A stretch of DNA of 26,393 bases from contig CAZFDT010000068.1 of assembly GCA_964518335.1 (NCBI GenBank), positions 1 to 26,393 of the forward strand. Reading direction: 5' to 3'. The stretch is from CAZFDT01 sp964518335. GTDB lineage: Bacteria; Planctomycetota; Phycisphaerae; Phycisphaerales; Phycisphaeraceae. How positions within the stretch are numbered: the stretch's first letter is position 1; each line of letters starts with the position of its first letter. The translations under genes and the position numbers were made by a program. Of this stretch, positions 7,116 to 14,416 are shown in pieces. A model generated the notes under the pieces. That model was not told the origin of the DNA. It saw only the letters and a program-made list of their open reading frames with translations, and made no database searches.

Positions 7116-8156
7116 ATGAGTGTTAGCTCTTCTGTGACTTTGCGTGATCTGGCCCGGCGGCTCGACGTGGCGCCCAGCACGATCTCGCGGGCTTTGGCCG
7201 ATGGTTCGGGTGTCGGGCCGGACCGCGTCCACCAGATCCGCGAGTTGGCCAAGTCCCTCAATTACAGGCCCCGTGCGATGCGACGAAACCGTGCCGACGC
7301 CGTCGCCCTGCTCATCGCCACCGACCACGGCGATATCCCCGACGACTCGTTCGAGTACGCCACGGTCTTCCACATCAGCCGGGCCGTCGCCGACATCGGC
7401 TGGCACGTGTACGTGGATCTGGTCGATCGGGACAGCTCCGGGCAGGCGTTGCCGCCGCTGTTGCAGGACAATCGGGTGGACGGGGCGATTGTGTCGGGGT
7501 GCTTCCCCCGTCGTTTTTACGATCTGCTGCGCAAGGCGCAGATTCCCGCCGTCGCGGTGCAGGACCTGGCCGAGCGCACCGGCTGCCCCAGTGTGATTCC
7601 CGACGTGGCGCCGGCAACCGAGTCGGCGGTGTCGCGGCTGATCGAGATGGGCCACCGTCGGATCGCCTACGTGGCGATGCCGGCGGACATGCCCGCGGTG
7701 CAGCGGCGCAACGACGGCTATCGCCGGGCGCTCAAGTCGGCCGGGATCGAGCTGGACCCGCGTCTGCAGGTGCTCGTCACCCACTCGGTGCTGCAGCAGG
7801 GTCACGCCGCGGTGCGGCAGCTTCTGGCGCAGGATGCGCGGCCGACGGCCATCGTGTTCGTCACCGACCGCCTAGCGATCGGGGGCATCTGCGAGCTGGC
7901 CCGCGCCGGGCTGCGCGTGCCCGAGGACGTGAGCGTGATCGGGCACGACAACAGCTCGATGGCCGACGAGTCCGATCCGCCGCTGACCAGCGTCGAAATG
8001 GGTTTCGCCGAGACGGCGACCATGGCGTTGCAGTTGCTTCGCGGCAATCGCGAGACGCATTGGAGTGAGCTGCCTCAGGAGGAGATTCGCTGTCGCGTGA
8101 TCTGGCGCGCCAGTTGCGGGCCGGTGCCGGCCCAGCGTCGTTCGTCCCATTCATAA
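7116..8156 (+). CDS. LacI-family transcriptional regulator
   Basis: 346-residue repressor or activator. Residues about 6-55 carry the LacI helix-turn-helix and hinge region (VTLRDLARRLDVAPSTISRA, SLNYRPRAMRR); residues about 60-340 are the ligand-binding core (VDGAIVSGCFP, RLIEMGHRRIAYVA, TAIVFVTDRLAIGG, VSVIGHDNS). The ATG at 7116 sits at the predicted transcription start just after a palindromic operator, with no Shine-Dalgarno, so leaderless translation is likely; an in-frame GTG at 7077 lies upstream of the -35 box and is excluded. The downstream PEP-CTERM gene begins 24 bp later, followed by a glycoside hydrolase and a pseudopilin-like gene, suggesting it senses a glycan breakdown product and controls its own operon. 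Confidence 0.92.
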   Translation: MSVSSSVTLRDLARRLDVAPSTISRALADGSGVGPDRVHQIRELAKSLNYRPRAMRRNRADAVALLIATDHGDIPDDSFEYATVFHISRAVADIGWHVYVDLVDRDSSGQALPPLLQDNRVDGAIVSGCFPRRFYDLLRKAQIPAVAVQDLAERTGCPSVIPDVAPATESAVSRLIEMGHRRIAYVAMPADMPAVQRRNDGYRRALKSAGIELDPRLQVLVTHSVLQQGHAAVRQLLAQDARPTAIVFVTDRLAIGGICELARAGLRVPEDVSVIGHDNSSMADESDPPLTSVEMGFAETATMALQLLRGNRETHWSELPQEEIRCRVIWRASCGPVPAQRRSSHS

Positions 8157-8179
8157 CCTTTTTCATGAGAGGAAAAAGC

Positions 8180-8998
8180 ATGCAGCGCATCCGCACGAGT
8201 CTGGCAGGTGGCATGGCGGCGATCGTCGTGGCCGTGGGTTCGACCGCGTCGGCCGACCTGATCGCGCACGAGTCGTTCAACTACTCGGGCACGACCATTC
8301 ACGCCCAGGGCGCGGCCGCCGACGGCTGGGCCGGGCCGTGGAACCTCGTGGTCGATGGAACCAACGCGCATACCTTCAATGCGTCCACCAGCCTGTCCTA
8401 TCCCGTCGGCGTCGATCTCGCGGCGTCGGGCGGCCACATCAGCAATATGTCCAACGAATCGGCCACCCGCAGTCTCGCAGTGTCGATCAACACCAACCCC
8501 GCCACCCCCCGCGACGTGTGGATCAGCATGCTCGTGCGCAAGACCGATGCCGGCCGCATCGGGTTCGGCTTCGAGCGGTCGTCTGACGCCATTCGCCGCA
8601 TGGTCTGGGAGTTCTCCGCCGACGAAAAGATGCGTATCAACGTCGGTGACTCCGCCCCCTTCTTTGCGACCACGGATGCTTTCCCGGTGGACACCGATCT
8701 GCTGCTGGTGATCAAGATGTCGATGACCAACGTCGTCAACTCCACGAGCGATACGATTTCGCTCAAGGTGTTCAAGCCCGGTGACTCGATCGCTGAACCG
8801 GTGAGCTTCGACGTCAGCCATTCGGGCACCACCGGGGTGGTGTTCGACCGCTTCTTTATCCAGGGGACCAGCCAGATTCAGCAGGTGGACGAGATCCGTA
8901 TCGGCGACACGTTCGCCGACGTGGTGCCTGTGCCCGAGCCGACGGTTGGCGCGCTGGGCGCGGGGCTGGGGATGTTCCTGCTGATGCGCCGGCCTTGA
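8180..8998 (+). CDS. PEP-CTERM exported protein
   Basis: 272-residue secreted protein. The signal peptide is near residues 1-24 (ends GSTASA). The mature N-terminus has a pattern common in exported planctomycete proteins (ESFNYSGTTI, DGWAGPWN), consistent with a concanavalin/LamG-like beta-sandwich that may bind glycan. The last 22 residues are the sorting tail VPEPTVGALGAGLGMFLLM then RRP. The ATG at 8180 has AGAGG about 7 bp upstream; an ATG at 8165 in the same frame is less well placed. It is the second gene of the lacI-type unit. Confidence 0.85.
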   Translation: MQRIRTSLAGGMAAIVVAVGSTASADLIAHESFNYSGTTIHAQGAAADGWAGPWNLVVDGTNAHTFNASTSLSYPVGVDLAASGGHISNMSNESATRSLAVSINTNPATPRDVWISMLVRKTDAGRIGFGFERSSDAIRRMVWEFSADEKMRINVGDSAPFFATTDAFPVDTDLLLVIKMSMTNVVNSTSDTISLKVFKPGDSIAEPVSFDVSHSGTTGVVFDRFFIQGTSQIQQVDEIRIGDTFADVVPVPEPTVGALGAGLGMFLLMRRP

Positions 8999-9049
8999 GC
9001 GTTCATCGGAAGCGATGCATCCCGGCTGATGACCACCACAGGTACGCCC

Positions 9050-10705
9050 ATGCTACGACTCACTTGCCTATGTCTGACCCTGCTCCTGGTCGCCTGCGAA
9101 GCGCCCCCCGGCCATCGCGGTGAATCCGGGTCTCCCCAGGCTTCCGGGGTGCCCGGTGCTTCCGGGACTTCCGGGACTTCCGGGGGGGCGAGGCTCATGC
9201 CCGAGCTGGTCGGCTCGCTCGCCGACGGGCAGACTTTTGTCCGCCATGGCGGCGACGCCCAAGCGCGGGTCGCGGCGCACAGCAGCGGGGGCGCCGACGC
9301 CTCGACGGTCTATCTCACGACGCGGCCTGACGTGCTGCAGCCGGGCGTTCGCTATCAGGTTCGCGTGCAGTATGAGGTGGTGAGCCAGCCGAAGGACCGG
9401 TCGCACTTCCTGTATCTGGTCGTGCGCGGCGGCGCGGCCGGGAGCAAGTGGTTCCCGCTCATCGAGCTGCCGACGCAGGGCGAATCGGTGCAGGACAATG
9501 GCTACGAATTCATCGTTCCCGACGACGGCGTGGCGTACCATGTCGAGATCGGTCGGCGCGGCGCGGGCCAGGCGATGATCGACGCGGCGGTGATCGAGCG
9601 GCTGCCCACGGTGGCCCGGGCGCGTGAGTCGGAACTGGATCTGGCGGGGCTGACGGTGCCGCAGTTGCAGTTGCCTTACGAGCCCTACGGCATGTGCGTG
9701 CATGCGGACCGGCTGTGGTCGTACAGCGACGCGGACGTGGAGCGTGCCGTGCGGCTGTGGGCGCAGGCGGGCATCCAGTGGGTGCGGCTGGGGATGGGCT
9801 GGGGCCAGTTCGAGCCGCGCGAGGATGGTGGCTGGAGCGAGGCGCAGGTGGCGCGGATCGACCGGCTGGTGGCGTTGTGCGTCGAGTACGGTGTGCGGCC
9901 GTACTTCATTGTGGGCGGCACGCCGCGCTGGGCGTCGACGCAACCGGACCACGCCAAGTGGTGGGCGTATTCGCCGCGTGACCTGGACCGCTACCGGGCG
10001 TTTGTGCGGTTCGTCGCCCGCCGCTATGGCGAGCAGGTCAAGGTCTGGGAGATCGGCAACGAGCCCAACTGGGGCTTCTGGCTCGACGACATGCCGTCGT
10101 TCATGCGCCTGGCGCGCGCCGCCGCCGAGGTCATCCGCGAGGAAGTGCCGCAGGCCACGATCCTCAACGGCGGCCTGGCCGACGCCGGGCTCGTGGGCAT
10201 GAGACTGGGCGCCATCCAGCCCGTGCCCGACGCCCTGGCCCAGATGGCGGCACACGGGTTCGCCGACACCTTCGACGTGATGGCGATCCACGTCTATGCC
10301 GATTCCCCCGAGGAGATGCTCTACCGCATCAACCATTACTATGCGCAGATGGTCGAGCTGGGCCTGGCGCACATGCCCATGTGGATCACCGAGACCGGCT
10401 TGAGCACCGTCGGCGGCAGGACCGAGCAGCAGCAGGCCGACTGGGTCAGTGCAACGTATGATCTGCTGCTGCAGCACCCGTGCGTCGAGAAGGTGTTCTA
10501 CTACAACTTCCGCATGAAGACGCGGGAGGAAAGCCGCGAGGCGAACTTCGGCATCGTGGACGGCGACCTGCAGCCTCGTCCGGCCTATGACGCCTACCGG
10601 TCGATGCCCAAGCGGTCCGCACCGCTGCACGACCCGGTGTTGCTGGCGGTCGATCGCTGGCGGTGGCAGCCCGCGACTGCCGCGTCGGCCGCGAACGCCA
10701 AATGA
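9050..10705 (+). CDS. Glycoside hydrolase lipoprotein (clan GH-A TIM barrel)
   Basis: 551-residue predicted lipoprotein. The first 16 residues form a type II signal with lipobox LLVAC (lipidated C16), which decides the ATG at 9050 over an in-frame ATG at 9029. Residues about 22-46 are a Gly/Ser/Ala/Thr-rich linker encoded by a 9-bp tandem repeat. Residues about 55-185 look like a carbohydrate-binding beta-sandwich. Residues about 200-525 are a clan GH-A barrel: acid/base E338 in WEIGNEPN and nucleophile E448 in MWITETGLS, and RPAYDAYR near the end as in GH39/GH5-like enzymes. It probably cleaves a polysaccharide at the cell surface; substrate and exact GH family are uncertain. It follows the PEP-CTERM gene by 51 bp. 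Confidence 0.85.
   Translation: MLRLTCLCLTLLLVACEAPPGHRGESGSPQASGVPGASGTSGTSGGARLMPELVGSLADGQTFVRHGGDAQARVAAHSSGGADASTVYLTTRPDVLQPGVRYQVRVQYEVVSQPKDRSHFLYLVVRGGAAGSKWFPLIELPTQGESVQDNGYEFIVPDDGVAYHVEIGRRGAGQAMIDAAVIERLPTVARARESELDLAGLTVPQLQLPYEPYGMCVHADRLWSYSDADVERAVRLWAQAGIQWVRLGMGWGQFEPREDGGWSEAQVARIDRLVALCVEYGVRPYFIVGGTPRWASTQPDHAKWWAYSPRDLDRYRAFVRFVARRYGEQVKVWEIGNEPNWGFWLDDMPSFMRLARAAAEVIREEVPQATILNGGLADAGLVGMRLGAIQPVPDALAQMAAHGFADTFDVMAIHVYADSPEEMLYRINHYYAQMVELGLAHMPMWITETGLSTVGGRTEQQQADWVSATYDLLLQHPCVEKVFYYNFRMKTREESREANFGIVDGDLQPRPAYDAYRSMPKRSAPLHDPVLLAVDRWRWQPATAASAANAK
9140..9184 (+). repeat. 9-bp coding minisatellite in the lipoprotein linker
   Basis: Five consecutive 9-bp units: GCTTCCGGG, GTGCCCGGT, GCTTCCGGG, ACTTCCGGG, ACTTCCGGG. 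They encode three-residue turns of the form (A/T/V)-(S/P)-G between the lipidated cysteine and the first folded domain. Because the unit is a multiple of three, slippage would change linker length without breaking the frame. Confidence 0.7.
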
Positions 10706-10736
10706 CCCGCTCTCATCGATCACGAGAGGACCACCC

Positions 10737-11414
10737 ATGCGTCGCACGCTTCACCCCAACGCCTTTACGCTGATCGAGCTCCTGGTGGTGATCTCGATCA
10801 TCGCCCTTCTGATCGCGCTGCTGTTGCCCGCCCTGGGCCAGAGTCGCAAAGCGGCGCAGGACATGACGTGCGTGGCCAATCTTCGCCAGTTGGGCGTGGC
10901 CTACTTCGTGTATGCGCACGACGCGCGAGACCACATGCCCACGCGCCAGGACCCGCTGGTCCTCAACCCGCAATGGCTGGACCGACTCTGGCCCATCGCC
11001 ATGAATCGGCCCCATGTGCCGGTGTGGGGCGATCCGCCCAAGCACATGGTCGGCACGATCTTCGAGTGCCCCCGTGTCATGGACCGCGACCCCAACGACC
11101 TGGCGGAGCGCGGCTTTGTCCTGGGCGCGGCGGTGCGGAGCTACGCCCTTAACGCACACGTCCGCGACAATGCGCCCGACACGTGGGATCGCTTCGCCGA
11201 TCTGACCACGCCGCTGGCACGCGTCGCCCTCATCGCCGACGACTACGTCGCGTCCGCGCTCAACCGCAGCACACTGGCGCGGCGACACGCCTCCCGCGCG
11301 GTCAACACGCTCTACGGCGACGGCCACGCCGCGACCCGACCCCTGGCCGCCAACGACTTCATCCTCACCGACACCGTCTATCGCGACCCCTACTGGGGCC
11401 GCAACCTCCCCTGA
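10737..11414 (+). CDS. Type II secretion pseudopilin-like protein with H-x10-DG motif
   Basis: 225-residue protein with an N-terminal prepilin methylation signal: after A9 comes FTLIELLVVISIIALLIALL, with the conserved Glu at +5 (E14) of the processed form. Position -1 is Ala rather than the usual Gly. The hydrophobic helix leads to NLRQLGVAYFVYAHD, standard for the large pseudopilin-like family (DUF1559 and relatives) expanded in Planctomycetota. Near the C-terminus RHASRAVNTLYGDGHA is a version of the family's H-x9-DG motif with one extra residue. GAGAGGA lies about 8 bp before the ATG. Last gene of the lacI-type unit; such proteins often accompany glycan-utilisation genes, but their job is unclear. 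Confidence 0.85.
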   Translation: MRRTLHPNAFTLIELLVVISIIALLIALLLPALGQSRKAAQDMTCVANLRQLGVAYFVYAHDARDHMPTRQDPLVLNPQWLDRLWPIAMNRPHVPVWGDPPKHMVGTIFECPRVMDRDPNDLAERGFVLGAAVRSYALNAHVRDNAPDTWDRFADLTTPLARVALIADDYVASALNRSTLARRHASRAVNTLYGDGHAATRPLAANDFILTDTVYRDPYWGRNLP

Positions 11415-11473
11415 CCCGCGACGCCGAAGTGGAGCAGATCGCGGCAGTGGACGGAGCCAGCCGCAAGGCAGGA

Positions 11474-11503
11474 GACAGGGCCGGACGGCGTCCTCCGGCT
11501 GTC
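11474..11503 (+). terminator. GC-rich hairpin downstream of the pseudopilin-like gene
   Basis: GCCGGA (11480-11485) pairs with TCCGGC (11494-11499); a GACA/TGTC stem extends it past a two-base bulge. It lies 60 bp after the stop and has no T-run, so it is only a possible terminator. I see nothing else of note in 11415-11627. Confidence 0.3.
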
Positions 11504-11627
11504 CCCGCCCTCGTGACGCCCTGCCGAGTCGTCCCGAAGAACTCCGAATGGGCAATACTACCCATGTGCGGACTATCATGAAAGACCTACGTTGGATGCC
11601 CAGATGTCGTCTTGAAGGGATGATCCA

Positions 11628-12677
11628 ATGCAGCGACACAACCCAGGGGTGGTTCGAGCGGTGATGCTGGTATCTGCGCTAACGGCATGTCTTGCGGCGA
11701 CGGCGGAGGACAACCCGCGCAAGCCGCACGACAAAGCGCCCGGTTCCGGGGCATCGGTCTTCCGGGACGGCAAGCGCGGTGAGCCGCTCTTCAACGACGG
11801 GTCGCTGTTCGGCGACAAGATGACGGAAGATAAGCTGCGGCAGCAAACATTCGAGACGCTGCTGCGCGACTATGGCCGTGATGACGCGCTTGGCCGCGAA
11901 TTGGCGACCAAGCGCGTCGACCACATCTTCGAGTGGCGGAAGGTGTATGTGCAGACGGTCGATGCCGCATATGCAGCAGCGCAGCGATCCCTGTTGCAGG
12001 CGGATATGGATGATCATGGGTATCCCCCTGGTGTGTCAGTCCTCTACGAGACCGAACGAATTCGGGCCTGGGGGGAGGTAACGGCGGTATTCGACATCGG
12101 CTATCGCGGCCTGCGTGAGATGCCCTCATTCAAGCTAGACGAGAAGGGTCGAGAGGCGCTAGTGCAACAGCTCCAAGACGAACTCCTCAGCATTGATCGG
12201 GTCACTCAGGCCGTAGCGAAGGAGGGCCGGCCACAGCCGCGAGAGCAGCCTGCGATGGTGCGTCATATCCGTAAAACCGCGCAGATCAGGGTCGAATTCG
12301 AGCCGTACCGTGAAATCGTGACGGTATTTCTCGAGAAACCGAGGCAGATCGAGACATCGATCGTGGGCCATATTATCGCGAAGTACCTCTCCGACAAACG
12401 TCGCGATCACGCCGCCAGCGAAAGCCGATCCGCTCTGGCAGACAGGGAAGCACAGTTGCCAGCGATCAAAGACTCCAAGCATCAAGCGCGACAGCAGCAG
12501 TTGTTGGAGCAATCACGCAAATTGCATGAAAGAAGATTTGCTGACGCAAAGCTGATCGACCCTGACATCATGTACCTGGAACTCCACGATGCATATCAGT
12601 CGTACAAGAAGCAGATCATTGAGCGTGCCCAGCGTGAGTTTGGACGCGACTTCGAGCGCAAGGCCAACCGGCGGTAG
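11628..12677 (+). CDS. Exported protein of unknown function
   Basis: 349 residues with a signal peptide (MQRHNPGVVRAVMLVSALTA, cleavage near residue 26, after ATA). The mature protein is strongly charged, rich in Arg, Lys, Glu and Gln, with long predicted helices and probable coiled coil in the C-terminal third (RQQQLLEQSRKLHERRF; QIIERAQREFGRDFERK). No enzyme motif or named domain recognised. AAGGG about 8 bp upstream supports the ATG at 11628. Third-position GC is visibly lower than in the neighbours, which may indicate relaxed selection or recent acquisition. It ends just before a strong hairpin shared with the convergent gene. Confidence 0.75.
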   Translation: MQRHNPGVVRAVMLVSALTACLAATAEDNPRKPHDKAPGSGASVFRDGKRGEPLFNDGSLFGDKMTEDKLRQQTFETLLRDYGRDDALGRELATKRVDHIFEWRKVYVQTVDAAYAAAQRSLLQADMDDHGYPPGVSVLYETERIRAWGEVTAVFDIGYRGLREMPSFKLDEKGREALVQQLQDELLSIDRVTQAVAKEGRPQPREQPAMVRHIRKTAQIRVEFEPYREIVTVFLEKPRQIETSIVGHIIAKYLSDKRRDHAASESRSALADREAQLPAIKDSKHQARQQQLLEQSRKLHERRFADAKLIDPDIMYLELHDAYQSYKKQIIERAQREFGRDFERKANRR

Positions 12678-12690
12678 ATCGTCAGCAATG

Positions 12691-12733
12691 GCGGGGGGAG
12701 ATAAGGTGTCAGGAACCTTATGCCCCCCACGCG
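12691..12733. terminator. Bidirectional hairpin between convergent genes, REP-like
   Basis: Nested stems: an outer GCGGGGGG facing CCCCCC-A-CGC, and an inner perfect 7-bp stem ATAAGGT (12701-12707) / ACCTTAT (12715-12721) around the loop GTCAGGA. It sits between the stops at 12677 and 12735 and so can serve both genes. The core GGTGTCAGGAACC resembles a palindrome I associate with REP elements of IS200-like (RAYT) transposases; that resemblance is from memory. Confidence 0.6.
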
Positions 12734-12734
12734 G

Positions 12735-13334
12735 TCAATGCTCGGCGGGTGATTCGACGGGCGGCGCCTCGGTGCGGTCGGTGACCTCCGCGACCACCTC
12801 GTATTCGATTTCGTTGGAGCTGATCCAATCCTCATGCCATGCGGGGCCAGTGAACGTGCCCCGCGGGCTGAGGGGGTCATAGACCACCGTGCCTTTGAAC
12901 GTTTCGGGCTCGACAGGCCTGTAGGTCAGCAGCATCCGCAACGACCTGCCCGGCGGCAGGTAGAGCACGTAACCGGCAGCCAAGTCGCTGGACTTGATCA
13001 ACACCGCTTCGTCGAGTTGGGGGTAGGCTCGGGGCAGGACGCCTTCCCGGCTCTTGCTGCCGGCCCGGACGCAGCAGAAGTGACTGCCCGCGCTGGCGTG
13101 CCATGCGATCGGCTTGACGCGATCGGTTGTGTTCGTGAGGGTACACCAGATGTTGACGGGCTCGCCGATGCTGAAGCGTCGTTTGACCAACCCGCATTCG
13201 ATCATCAAGCCGCGGCTGGACTGGCTGTCGAGTTCGGGGAGCTGCGCCTTGTCCTCGGCCGCCGCTGCGTACCCTGGATCGCCCAAGCCCATCGTGAGGG
13301 CGAATACCAGTCCCGCCAGCATGGATTGTCGCAT
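12735..13334 (-). CDS. Exported protein of unknown function with Ig-like beta domain
   Basis: 199 residues with a signal peptide ending near GYAAAA (about residues 1-26). The mature part reads GEPVNIWCTLTNTTD, then GYVLYLPPGRSLRMLLTYRP, a pattern reminiscent of BsuPI/transglutaminase-associated Ig-like domains in which a first strand precedes a basal N-T-(S/T) turn. C48-like and C-C pairs (GSHFCCVRAG) could form disulfides outside the cytoplasm. No catalytic motif is seen. The ATG at 13334 has AAAGGA about 9 bp upstream. It stands alone, convergent with the preceding exported protein; role unknown. Confidence 0.72.
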   Translation of the reverse strand: MRQSMLAGLVFALTMGLGDPGYAAAAEDKAQLPELDSQSSRGLMIECGLVKRRFSIGEPVNIWCTLTNTTDRVKPIAWHASAGSHFCCVRAGSKSREGVLPRAYPQLDEAVLIKSSDLAAGYVLYLPPGRSLRMLLTYRPVEPETFKGTVVYDPLSPRGTFTGPAWHEDWISSNEIEYEVVAEVTDRTEAPPVESPAEH

Positions 13335-13478
13335 CGCAGTTCGTCCTTTCTGATACGGCGCCGGGCCACATGACGGGCGCAGCGGCGTTCATCTCGATAG
13401 ACGCAGGTGGGGCCTCGCGGTTCCAAGGGGATTCCATGACGACTCGATGGCGTGGCGCGGCGCTGGACCGAGGGATGA

Positions 13479-14375
13479 TCAGCCGCGCAGCAGGTTGTCG
13501 AGGTGCTCGCGGATCGCCGGGCCGGTGTCGTCGCGGCGGAGTGCGAAGTCGATGAAGCAGCGGGCGTACTCGGTGCGGTTGCCGATGTCATAGCGCTTGG
13601 CCTTCCAGCACAGGGCGTACATGGCCTCGCGCTGGGCGAGCATGTTCATGGCGTCGGTGAGTTGGATCTCGCCGCCGACGCCCTTGGACGTGTGGTCGAT
13701 GCACTCGAAGATCGCCGGGCTGAAGACGTACCGGCCCGCGATCGCCAGGTCGGACGGGGCCTTGTCCACGGCGGGCTTCTCGACCAGGCGGTTGAGCCGC
13801 ACCAGGTCGTGATTGCCCTGCTCGGGCTTGCCATCGACGATGCCGTAGCGCGTCACCCATTCTTTAGGCACGCGGTGTACCGCCACCACGCTCGCCTGCT
13901 TGCTTTCATAAGAATCGAGCAACTGCCGCAGCCCCGGTTTCTCACCCGGGCGCGGGTCGATGATCGTGTCGCCCAGCAGCACGGCGAACGGCTCGTGCCC
14001 CACGTGGTGGCGGCCGATCCGGATCGCGTCGCCCAGTCCAAGCTGCTCCTTCTGACGGATGTAGTGGATCGCCACGTTCGCCGGCGGCTTGATCTGGTCG
14101 AGCAACTCCGGCTTGTGCGTTTTGCGGAGAAACGCCTCCAATCCCGGATGCACGTCGAAGTGGTCCTCGATCGCACGCTTGCCCCGGCCCGTGACCACGA
14201 GAATGTCCGTGATACCGCTGTCGATCGCTTCCTCGATGACGAACTGCAGCACCGGCTTGTCGATGATCGGCAGCATCTCCTTGGGCATCGTCTTGGTGGC
14301 GGGGAGGAAACGCGTGCCCATGCCCGCCGCGGGAATCACGGCTTTGCGCACCGACTGCTGTTTGACACTCTTCAT
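13479..14375 (-). CDS. galU: UTP--glucose-1-phosphate uridylyltransferase (or related UDP-sugar pyrophosphorylase)
   Basis: 298-residue nucleotidyltransferase that makes UDP-glucose from UTP and glucose 1-phosphate. The N-terminal AAGMGTRFLPATKTMPKEML (16-35) is the GalU signature loop; LLGDTIID (133-140) has the metal-binding D136; GVGGEIQLTDA (232-242) and the final YDIGNRTEY (262-270) are typical. Length matches the family. It lies 41 bp downstream of a glucuronokinase-like gene on the same strand, so it may also or instead accept glucuronate 1-phosphate; this is inference, since GalU enzymes are normally specific for glucose 1-phosphate. UDP-glucose would also feed envelope polysaccharides. 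Confidence 0.92.
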   Translation of the reverse strand: MKSVKQQSVRKAVIPAAGMGTRFLPATKTMPKEMLPIIDKPVLQFVIEEAIDSGITDILVVTGRGKRAIEDHFDVHPGLEAFLRKTHKPELLDQIKPPANVAIHYIRQKEQLGLGDAIRIGRHHVGHEPFAVLLGDTIIDPRPGEKPGLRQLLDSYESKQASVVAVHRVPKEWVTRYGIVDGKPEQGNHDLVRLNRLVEKPAVDKAPSDLAIAGRYVFSPAIFECIDHTSKGVGGEIQLTDAMNMLAQREAMYALCWKAKRYDIGNRTEYARCFIDFALRRDDTGPAIREHLDNLLRG

Positions 14376-14416
14376 GCTCGTCTCGTGATTGGCATCTTGG
14401 CGTTGTTCTGTGAATC

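Noticed and set aside
9120..9383. Collagen-like Gly-x-y peptide in another frame (LPGCPVLPGLPGLPGG)
   Set aside because: Produced by the 9-bp repeat read out of phase inside the lipoprotein linker; no start signals.
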